Below, piece by piece: positions 12,841 through 23,200 of a stretch of 64,000 nt of DNA (its first letter is position 1; each line of letters begins with the position of its first letter). A program made the position numbers and the translations under genes. The DNA comes from Setaria digitata (taxonomy: Eukaryota > Nematoda > Chromadorea > Rhabditida > Setariidae): positions 62,001-126,000 of the forward strand of contig RCAB01000112.1 of assembly GCA_003640385.1 (NCBI GenBank), in the 5' to 3' direction. The notes under the pieces were generated by a model. That model saw only the letters and a list, made by a program, of their open reading frames with translations. It searched no databases and was not told the origin of the DNA.

Positions 12841-14205
12841 AATTGAAGAGTTTTGAAAATGATGTAACAGTGTAAGTGTAACTGTGCAGTGTCGATGTTC
12901 TTTTTGATCGATAGCTTATCACTTCCTTGTTAACTTATCAGCTAACTGCTGTTACCTGAGTTTTTCCTGTTTTGTTTCATTCTTTTCGAGCTTTTTTAAT
13001 TCAAAAATCTGAGAGAAAATTTGCCAATTGTTATAGTTGAAATGTCCTACAGTGACTAATGCATTTTTTCTTTAAATAAGAAACTCTTGAGGAATTTGCA
13101 GCACGGACACTATTTGAGCTATTTCATTTTATGTTATAATAATTGACATTATGCAAGGTCATGTAAGAGCAATTTGACATATGACTTCTCAACAAATAAA
13201 AATTGTGTTTTTTGCTCATTTTAACAACAGGTTTCGAAATAATAAAACTATCCATTGATGCTGGTTTACTTTCCATTTACGTTTCTTACTTCTTTCATTT
13301 ACTATCGAGTTCTAGCAGGACAGCTTTTTTTGATATAATTAAAAGATATAAAAATAGTTGGATTAGTATATTTATGAAGTCTTACATTGCTAAAATTCAA
13401 AAACTACAGTAGTCCTTGGACTTGACCCTTGTGGTCCATTTTTTTTTTTCAGGAAGGTGGAGTAACTTTAGGAAGTGCCCTTATTTTTCCACATCAGTTT
13501 TTTCAATACTTTTAATTGAACTTTTAGACATGAATTAAACGAATATTTCTTTGACTGCATGTTACACCTTTTCTGTTGTCTGTCATGTTATAAACGCTTT
13601 TATCAGCAGTTCTATGTCGTTTTTTTTTCTTCGAGTTCTTTCTATATGCAACAGTTCTCTATTTAGACGATGTTTGAAATTTTTCAAGTCTGAAATATAT
13701 TTCGAAATTTGAAATGCGGTTGGTGTGTGAATGTTAGTAACTACTCTCTGTCGACGACTCGTCTGATAATTATCAGAGGAGAAGAAAATGTTTGTAGCAA
13801 ACATCATGGTGTGCTGAGATGTAAAACATGGACCCCATTTAGTGTCTGTTGTATATTGCTAGTGTAAAGTAAACAGTTGGTCTTCGAACTTCAATTGCTA
13901 CCGACTTAGTTTCCATTTTAAACATTTTAAAGATAGCAAGGGCAACACAGTGGTAGGTTGGTGACACTTGCGTCAAAAAATTTAGGTTATAGATCTTTAA
14001 TTCATGTTTTGACTTGAACTGTTTTGGCTTAGAATTGTGTCTTTAAACTGTTTTAGCTTAAAATATCTGATAGTGAAGATATTTGAGTCATGTTCGGTAA
14101 CGTGTTGGATTGAAATACTGGTTCTCATGCGAAAAAAAAAAAAAAAAGTATTTCAGGAAATCTGGTATCTTATCAAATCTGCACTCTATCTTATCAAATC
14201 CAACA
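12841..14205. other. Intergenic region between ASCC3 and transketolase
   Basis: Holds the ASCC3 3' untranslated region, with a possible poly(A) signal AATAAA at 13195-13200, 355 bases after the stop. The rest is AT-rich. The promoter and 5' leader of transketolase must lie in its second half. An open frame on the minus strand at 13583-13807 is weakly reminiscent of a retroelement but is not annotated as a gene. No RNA gene seen. Confidence 0.6.
14151..14157 (+). promoter_or_regulatory. Probable trans-splice acceptor of transketolase
   Basis: A TTTCAG|G acceptor consensus at 14151-14157 follows a long A run and lies 49 bases before the ATG at 14206. No upstream exon is needed for the protein, so a spliced-leader addition site is the simplest reading. 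The spliced leader itself is not in the window. Confidence 0.5.
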
Positions 14206-17200
14206 ATGGGAAAAGTAGATATTCAACAATTAAATGATATGGCAAACCATCTACGTATTGATTCCATTAAAATGACTTGCGCAGCTAAATCGGGCCATCC
14301 AACAAGCTCATGTTCAGCTGCGGAAATTATTGCAACTCTTTTTTTCAATGAAATGAGATTGAGCGTAGCATCTCCAAAAAGTCCATCAGCTGATCGTTTT
14401 GTGTTATCAAAGGTCAATTATTTCCTGAAGATTTGGTGTAAAAGCTTTTTTAACGGAGAATTTTTATTGTAACCTCTTGATGTGTATCTTTTTTTGTATT
14501 ATTAACTTAGAATGTTATTGGATACAATCTTTTTTTTTGAATTACTTATATTTTTGAGCTTATGACTGAAGTAGTGTTTCTTTTTTTAAGGGTCATGCAT
14601 GTCCAGTACTTTACGCTGCTTGGCATCAGGCGGGTCATATATCGACTGCTGATATGATGAATATACGGAAGTTAACCTGTGATCTGGAAGGTCATCCGAC
14701 ACCGCGACTGGATTTCATCGATGTTGCGACCGGTTCTCTCGGACAAGGTCTCTCATGCGCTGCTGGAATGGCCTATGCTGGAAAATACATAGATAAGGTG
14801 TCGTTTCTTGAAACATAGTGTGTCATTTTTTTCTTCCTTTTTTTTTTTATCATTTCTGTAACAAATATAGTTATGCTTATGCTAGAGCACATCTATGAAA
14901 TCAAACACAAATTAACTTGCGTTTCCTTTTTATTATAAACTGTTTATGGGACGAGAATCAAATTATTCTTATCCTATTTTCCTGATAGTTTTTTTTTTTT
15001 TTTAGTAATTAGTGCTAATAATAATGTGCAAGCACTAAACTAGTCAATACAATTGTTGCNATGGTGAATGTGCTGAAGGTTCTGTATGGGAGGCAGCTGG
15101 TATGTTTTATTGCAAAGTTTTAATTTATCTTCTTATTTGATTAAAAAAAAAGAAGAAGTAAGGGATTCATAAATGTGATACTGACAGGTACAAATGGTTT
15201 GCAACTAGCTAAGTCACATGGTTTATATGTTGAGAGCCCATTATTTCAGCATTTGCTTCGTACAACAAATTAGATAACCTCGTTGCAATCGTGGATATGA
15301 ATCGTCTAGGGCAGACTCAGCAGACCATGCTAGGACATGATGCTGATGCTTTAGCGAAGCGCTTTGAATCTTTTGGTTGCCATACAGTGGTTGTTGATGG
15401 TAGTAATGTTGAGGAATTGCTAAATGCTTATAACAGTGCACGGTTGGGATTTATTTTGAAAAATTTATTGGAGAAAACTTTTCATGAGTTTTTCTATATA
15501 TCTCCCATCAAATTTTCAAATTTTGTCTCTTTTCTTTGAGAAAAACTGACACAAGGTAGTGTTAAATTAAAACTGGAATTTTTTCTTGACATATTCAGTC
15601 AAACGAAAGGCAGACCAACAGCTATCGTTGCCAAGACATTGAAAGGAAAAGGTATCGTTGGAATCGAAGATGAAGTAGGTTTTGCTGCGATAGATTATGT
15701 GCTGGTTTTATAGTGTAATTTGTTGTTGGTTATCAGTATTGCAAGATCACATCAGTGGTTATTAATTGCTATGGTCGGATTAACTTTTCGAGTGTGACAA
15801 TAAATTCCAGAAAAGATTTAGACTCTTCTTTAAAAAAAAACATAAATCCTATACATGTTAAAATGAAGCAAATCACTGATCTGATACCATTACAACCATC
15901 TCTAGTAATAAATATTGAATTATCAATTCATACTTAAATATTTCCCATTTAGTTAAAGTTGCAATTACATCTGCGGTGTTGTAGTGTAGGGGAAAGTTTG
16001 ATAATTTACTAGATATTGAGGAAGGGTTCAGGACTTACCGGTGCAGAGTTTCAGCTATGACCGGTGAGATAAGTGCCGGGAATATCCTAGACTCTCTGCT
16101 AGAGTAGTATGGGTCTGGCTGTTTGTCGGGATACAGTCGATATGTTGAATTGTGTCACGAATAGGTTGCCAGATACAGAGTTTTACATTTTTTTAAGTGC
16201 TGGGAATATCTAGACTCTCGGCTGGACTATAGTTCTGGCTGTTTATCGGGATACGATCGTTGTGTTAAATTGTGGAACATTCCTGTAGGTGGTTTTACAT
16301 ACTAGATATTGCTAATGCTTGCGTTGTTTCAGGATAACTGGCATGGGAAACCGGTACCGGAAGATGTAATTGAGGCAATAGAACAGCGCCTTATCAGTAA
16401 GACCGATATCATTGGAAAACTTGAAATAAAATCTCCAGTAAACGATGTTGCAAATGTTCAGCTCCCAATTGGCCAAATCAAGATGACATCACCAGAATAT
16501 AAACATGGTGATAAGGTGGTTTTGGCATGCTTCCTCGGACCTGCCTCAGTTTATCACATTTTTTAATTAATTCATAATTTCGGTTTATCTAGAAAGAAGA
16601 TAATATTAATATATATAATAATACTNGTTTTGGCATGCTTCCTCGGACCTGCCTCAGTTTATCACATTTTTTAATTGATTCATAATTTCGGTTTATCTAG
16701 AAAGAAGATAATATTAATATATATAATAATACTAATATTTACTCTAGTAAGTCAGATAACAAGTAGATCTCGAACACTTTTATTTGCTTCAAAAAATCCA
16801 ACAGATATGAATCAAAATCTAATACAGTTGTGTTTCTATACTTGATGTTATTTTCCCGCCTCATCATTATCGCTTTCTAAAACCTGTAGCATCGTAATGA
16901 GTTACAAATTAATCCGAGATACAGTGATGTATTGACAGATGCATACATTATTTAATTCTGTTTTGTTTTCATTATTTTTCATCGACTTTATATTTTGTCA
17001 ATATTAACTACTTTAGATAGCAACTCGCCAGGCGTACGGTACGGCACTGGCAAAATTGGGCGATGCGTACCCACGAATAATTGGTTTAGATGGGGATACC
17101 AAAAATTCCACGTTCAGTGAGAAATTGCTAAAAAAACATCCAGAACAGTTTGTTGAATGCTTTATTGCTGAACAAAATCTTGTGGGAGTTGCTGTTGGTT

Positions 17201-19420
17201 TGCAGTGTCGTGATCGTGCAATTCCATTTACAAGGTTTACTTGATAAATTTTATTTTAATATTTAAACTGTTACTAAATGTAATTCAAGGTAATTGAGAC
17301 GATCAGCACTGTTGGCTGTAATGTACCATTGCTTTTAACAGTTACACGATCCTAAGGTAGGATGTGGGATGTCTGTTTAAATCCTGCTACTGAACATATC
17401 GTTCACTTATATAATTCATTGTCCTAGCCAGTCATAATCTTTTTTTTGGTCAGACGTCAGAGTCATGTTTTTTGGAGGATATTTTATCCATTTTGCCTTT
17501 TATCAAAAATTTTAAGGTCAAGATTTTCTAATTGCAGCATTTTTGTAGGTGTCACGTTCTGACACACACACATGCAAATAGAACATATTTTTGTAAGTTT
17601 ACTGTGTGTAATCTGTTGTTTTTGTGGCGTATAACTGTCAATTCGGTGTTGCTAACAAAAGATAGTTTTCCTTTGAATTTCTGATTTAAGAGTTAGTAGT
17701 GCTTCTTTTTTCTTTTTTTTTTTCTAACTTCACATCTTCTTGAATTAATCTCTCCTACTATTGATCATTTAAGGGAAAATTGGTTTTTGTTATGTCCGAA
17801 AATAAATTGGATTTTAGTGTAATGAGAAATTTTTGAGTGCATTCATAATTTTTTGTTTGTAGCATTGCCTGTGAATATTCTTTTTGATAACTTAGTTGTG
17901 GAACCTGGCATGCATTTAGATCTCTGGAACTTGCATGAAACTTGTAGTGGGAGTCCAAAAGTTTTGAATAATTCCACGATTTGCTTATCGAGAGTAGTGT
18001 TTCATTAAGGAGGAGACAAAGAAATGGAAATTTCATTTATTCGCAACTTTACATGTAGTACGAGGCTGCATCTCATGTTTGTGATTTTTATTATGTTTAT
18101 AGTTTCATAGCAATGATGACTTTGGAAATATCTTGGCGATTAAAAAATTTTTTCTAAATTATAGCACATTTGCTGCTTTCTTCACGCGTGCAGCTGATCA
18201 GCTTCGTATGGCTGCTGTATCATTCGCAAATATAAAATGCGTTGGTTCGCATGTTGGCGTTTCAATTGGAGAAGATGGGCCATCACAAATGGGTCTGGAA
18301 GATATTGCACTATTTCGGTATTATACTTTGATATATACGTCACTTAATATATGTCACTTCCTTGTATCTTCCTAAGCTCGATATGAAATCAACAATTCAG
18401 AACGATTCCTGGATCTATCGTTTTTTATCCAAGTGATGCAGTGTCTACGGAACGTGCGACAGAGCTGGCTGCTAACACACGTGGTATTGCATATATACGT
18501 ACAGGACGCCCTGCTTGTCCAGTTATCTATAGCAACGACGAAAAATTCGAAATTGGTAAAGGAAAAGTGAGTACTGTCTGTAGCTGTAAAATTAGAGCTT
18601 AACTAGACTTCCCTGTCACTGTCATTTCATTTTCTAAGTTTAGTTGACTTATTTCTCCTAGTAAACAATTATTTACTTTTCACGTGTTCTCTTCCATTCT
18701 TTTTGCCACTACATCTGCGAAGAATACATGTACAATCTCGTTTTCATACTAAGCAAAATTTTTTTTTTTCATTCATAAAATTTGATGTGTGTTTGAGATT
18801 GTGTATGATGCAAGCAAGCCGAAAGTGTTGATAATCGGCGCAGGAGTTACTCTTCACGAAGCACTAAAGGCGGCAGATAAGTTGAAGTCTGAAAATGTGG
18901 AAGTAATTGTAATGGATCCATTTACGATTAAACCACTCGATAAAGATTTGATCCTGAAATCGGCGAAAAAAGCCGGAAATTGTATCATCACTGTAGAGGA
19001 TCATTATCAGGCTGGAGGTATCACTTTTCGTCACTCGAAATATTGAGATTTTCAAGAGGAGAGATTTTTTGGTCTTCTCGCTGTGTTTTTGTAACATTGG
19101 TAGACGGGAATAAATTTTCCAGCTTCCAGAATAATGTGGCTCCTAAAAACATTAGTGCATTGATCGGGCCATATATTATTGGATATATAACTTTATTCAA
19201 ACTGTGTTTTATTAATGATATTTAGCGTTCAACCAGAATTTTAGGTATTGGGGAAGCCGTATGCCAGTCTGTATCCGATCAGAAGGATATTCGCGTTCGT
19301 TCATTGTTTGTCCTCGACATGCCACACTCTGGGCCGCCAGACGCTTTGCTTGAAAAATATGGCATTTCAGCAAAATGTATCGTTGATGCTGTTCATCAGT
19401 TTATTCATCCACCAAATTAA
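14206..19420 (+). CDS. tkt: Transketolase (one exon damaged by assembly gap)
   Basis: Thiamine-diphosphate enzyme of the non-oxidative pentose phosphate pathway, moving two-carbon units between sugar phosphates in the cytosol. Exons: 14206-14412, 14591-14797, 15061-15099 (start lost), 15250-15442, 15599-15674, 16333-16515, 17017-17234, 18165-18317, 18401-18566, 18798-19017, 19245-19420. The start [19 protein letters not shown] and the SGHPTSS segment are typical N-terminus; TGSLGQGLS and DGE-C-AEGS form the TPP/metal site; [10 protein letters not shown] and ECFIAEQN (with the catalytic Glu) open the pyrimidine-binding domain; [32 protein letters not shown] and VEDHYQAGG follow. About ten residues before the DGE motif are missing because the single N at 15060 replaces sequence. 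Otherwise the length matches the usual 620 residues. C-terminus is HQFIHPPN. Intron 15675-16332 carries a tandem repeat. Confidence 0.96.
15060..15060. other. tkt: Assembly gap (single N) inside a transketolase exon
   Basis: The N stands exactly where the G of the GDGE codon should be. Downstream bases read in frame as [13 protein letters not shown], while upstream bases do not encode the residues expected before it. Sequence is therefore missing here, and intron bases have been abutted to exon bases. Confidence 0.85.
16073..16300 (+). repeat. Diverged tandem duplication, period about 124 bases
   Basis: Copy one (16073-16188) and copy two (16197-16300) both run GTGC(C/T)GGGAATATC, then a CTAGACTCTC block, a TCTGGCTGTTT block, a CGGGATAC block and a GGTTTTACAT-like end. 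Several substitutions and small indels separate them, so this is an old duplication within transketolase intron 15675-16332 and not an assembly effect. Confidence 0.8.
16519..16733. other. Assembly join with duplicated 107-base flank
   Basis: Bases 16519-16625 and 16627-16733 are the same 107-base sequence with one mismatch, separated by one N at 16626. The left copy begins at the donor of a transketolase exon. This looks like two overlapping contig ends placed side by side, and should be collapsed to one copy. Confidence 0.9.
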
Positions 19421-20208
19421 ACACCTTATTGGTTTCAGAAATCCTGGAAAGACACTTCCTCATTTTCTCATTTTCATTTAACATTGTCATCCTTAATTTA
19501 ACTTTCTATCTTTATCAGTTAGATTCATATTGTTGCTAAAATCAATCATTCATTTCTTCATATCATGTTGTTTGATTTCTTGAAATTGTTTCTTACAGTT
19601 GCTAATTGGTTTTTGAGTAGTATTCATGTAAAATACTGTTATTTTTGATTTCCACATGCATGGATAATAAAGGAGGGAAGTAGTTTTCTTAATGGGGGTG
19701 GGGGAGGAGTGGAGGGGCGAAATGTCTTTGAGCTTCAGATTACCTTAAAACTTAAAATTTTCGGGAATCCGAATAGTTCAAGAAATCCATTATATCTTTT
19801 TTTAGATCACGCAAAAGCGAACTTGAACTGAGGAGATTAGTTAATGCAAGTTCGTTGTCTATAGCAAAGAAATGAAAGAATGGATAAAAGCACTGAAAAG
19901 CAAAAAAAGGGAAAAATGAAGGTAGGGGGCTGCTGTTGATTACAACGGAATTTACCCTAGGATACAGGAGAAGCGTTCTTTCGTGACATTCTTTTGTTTT
20001 TTTCTGGATGGTAATGAGGAGTGAATTACTGTCTTCGTAGGAATAAATAACAACACTTAAAGGTTAATAAGCAGGGTGTTTGCTTGATAGAACGCAATTC
20101 GCGTTTCATAGTAAAATTACAAACAAGATGGGGTTTCTCTTGCACATCAATAATTTAAAATAGACACTCTCTTGCGATGTGGGCAATGTATGATAAAGCA
20201 AATTTTTA
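19421..20208. other. Convergent intergenic region between transketolase and EPRS
   Basis: Contains the transketolase 3' untranslated region with AATAAA at 19666-19671, a G-rich tract just beyond it, and then AT-rich sequence up to the EPRS stop. No further gene is seen. Confidence 0.7.
19666..19718 (+). terminator. Poly(A) signal and downstream G-rich tract of transketolase
   Basis: AATAAA (19666-19671) lies 246 bases after the transketolase stop. From about 19694 comes GGGGGTGGGGGAGGAGTGGA followed by GGGG, a striking run in this AT-rich sequence. A G-rich tract 20 to 50 bases after a poly(A) signal can help cleavage and polymerase pausing; that role here is inference. Confidence 0.5.
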
Positions 20209-20211
20209 TTA
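20205..20211 (-). terminator. Poly(A) signal overlapping the EPRS stop codon
   Basis: On the minus strand the stop codon TAA is followed directly by a second in-frame TAA and reads TAATAAA, so an AATAAA hexamer (20210-20205) shares bases with the stop. If it is used, the 3' untranslated region would be only about 20 bases long. No other minus-strand AATAAA was noticed close by. Confidence 0.4.
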
Positions 20212-23200
20212 ATAACTCCGGCCGAAAAGTGCATAAAACTTCGGTTGTTCCTTGCAATCTGGATGTATGCAGTGTGCCGGTAACTGTTCGGGAGGCTGGA
20301 AAACATAGTACCGATAAAAACTGCTTGTTCTTGTTTCTCATTATCAAAAGTTAATTTACGAAAAATTAAGGAGGCGCTGCATCGCTTAATCCTAAGCTTT
20401 TAGAGAAAGACCAACGATAAAGATGAAAATCCAATACTATCAAATGAAATACGATTCAGAAAAAACTGAACCTGTTTGAGTGGAATGCAGAGAGTTTTAG
20501 CACCCATTGATGGTGCCCCTACTTCGACGCCTTCATCGCAGGAACTATCCTTTTTGATGTTATCTTCACAATCTGGAAGACCACAGAAAGCAGCCAAAAT
20601 TAAGCATCTCTGGTCCAGGAATTTTTTGAACTCTGACCAATTTGTGGTAATTTTCTGACATTCATCACGTATTCTTTCCATGCTAAAAAAGACAAATTCT
20701 GCATTCTGAATTAACTTAACATCATGCTAGAATTTTAGCCCTCTTGATAATAAAAGACTGCAAAACGAAAAACGCTTCAAACTACAAAATATCGAAGCAT
20801 CTTCATTTGCTAATTTGATGCAGTGGACAGAGAAAGGAAAAAGGGAGTTGAGATTCTGGAAGTGAAATTCGGGACTTATAATTTTTATCTAAAGCTTACT
20901 TCTTAAGCATGTTGTTATGTATTTCGTCCAATAAATCGGAACATTTTCTAGATAAATTAGCAAGAGGAATGACCGACTTTTGCCCATTATAACGAAGAGT
21001 ATATGTGACCTGTAAAGATTTCCGTAAGCTTTAAATGAGAAACAGAGATATAGAAGAATGAAGGAAAATGAGAATACATCTTTGCAGATATTGGATACTC
21101 AGCACAAACCAAAGAAAAGGGTAATTTCTCTACGAATAATATTCATAGCAAAAAAAAAGGTTTTCGATTAGTCGAAAATCAAATTCGAAATTTCTAATCA
21201 TCTATAACGTTTATTCCGTCCTCATTATCGCTCATCGCTGTCCAAGAGACAATAATACCTGAGATTTTTCAATGTCCTTCGGCCCAAGTTCAAGCCGGAT
21301 TGGAACACCTTTTAACTCCCAGTGATTAAACTTCCACCCAGGAGAATAATTGTCACGCAGATCACTCTCGGCTCGAATGTTTGAATCTTTCAGAACTACT
21401 GTGATTTCTTCTGTTTTTGTGATTATTTCCTGCTTAGTTTTTTGGTCCAATTGCGCTGTAATACCAACTGGTATGACTATCACCTGAAATTCAATTTCTC
21501 ATTTTTAGTGTTTCTTCGTGGCTGAATAACAGCATATTTGCGTATTTGACTTGCGCCAGTACATTTCAGCAGAAATGATAGAGTTGTCCATTAGGTCATG
21601 AAACTCTGTTCCTGAATCCCTTAAAGTTTTTAAGTATGCATGACCATATATTTTAAAAAACGTAGTTTTTTTAAAAAAAAAAAATGTACTTTTATACTAA
21701 GTAGCTGACAATGTTCTTTTATGCGTTAACATGTAGAGAAATTTTTCTACAAAGTACCTTATTCATTCGAGCGTAAATATTTCAGAAGAACAACTACCAA
21801 ATACTAAATATTAAGTGATTCCACTAAAACAAAACACCTGAAGAGGTGCAACTCTTGGAGGTAATACGAGTCCACTATTATCACCATGAATCATAATCAT
21901 TGCTCCAATTGTTCTTGTTGTCATTCCCCAACTATTTTGCCATGCAAATGTTTTCTTCCCGCTTTCCGGATCCTCATAGGAAATGTCGAACATCTGCGAG
22001 AAGTTTTGTCCAAGATGATGGGATGTGGCGCCCTAGAGCACAAAATAAGTTAGCCAATTTATAACATATTAGCTGAAACAAGAATAAACATTGGAAAATA
22101 ATAGTAAATACATAAATACTGGAAAACACATAGCATATTGTGAAAAGAACAGAAATAAAAGATAAAACAATATAAGAAATAACGAGAACTTAGCAATGTA
22201 ATAATTAAACTTATCTGAGATCGCTCTCGACACAATTCTTTCCTGCCTCAAAATTTGACTTAAAAAAATTTGTTTAATCCGGAGCTAAACGAACCTGGAT
22301 ACCTCGTCCATTGATTGGAACATATGCTTCAACAGTAGTTGTAAAGTCACCACCAGCAAACTTCTCCTTCTCTGATTTTCGACCCTTCACTACTGGTATT
22401 GCAAGTAAGTCAGTATAAACCTTTGCATATAAATCAAGGATTGTAAAAACTTCTTCTTCAGCTTCTTCCTTCGTCTGGAAAGCCGTATGTCCTTCTTGCC
22501 ATAAAAATTCACGTGTTCGCAAAAATGGTGTCGGATGTTTGAATTCCCACCGCTAAAAAAAAGACCAATGTAATACTCGAAAATTTTTATCAGCTTCCGT
22601 CTACATTTTGATCCAGATCAATGATTGTAATAGGCAATGGATTACTCACAGAAAATGACAGGAGAACTATCGGAAAGTTTCTGGCATGGAATTGCAAAAA
22701 GAGACACTGTGCGAGGCCTTGGTGCAAGTTTTAACTAAGGAAAGGGATTTCAGTGATAAAAATGAAAAATATAATTACTTACCACAACGTTGCACCACTG
22801 ATTCAAACGAATGGGCAGATCACGGTAGGAGTGAACCCATTTTGCATAACTCGGATACATTACTGTTTCACTGGTTGGTCGTATAGCAATTGGTTCATTC
22901 AATTTGGAATTTCCAGCACGAGTTACCCAAGCAACCTACAATGGAACTATATCACCGAATCAGTAATTTAGTTATTCTCTTCTCCCCAAATTAGATCAGC
23001 TTCCCAATGCTTGAAATCGTTAGTTTCAGCTAGACGACATTCTTTTGTTTCGGTTTGATTAAAACTTCTAGAAATATAACCCAGAATATTTTGGCATATG
23101 AAACTCTCGGGGTCAAAACATTGCAGGAAAATAAAAAGCTGTAAAAACTCTCAAACCTCCGGAGCAAAATCGGCAATGTGCTCTTTTTCCTTTTGTAGCG

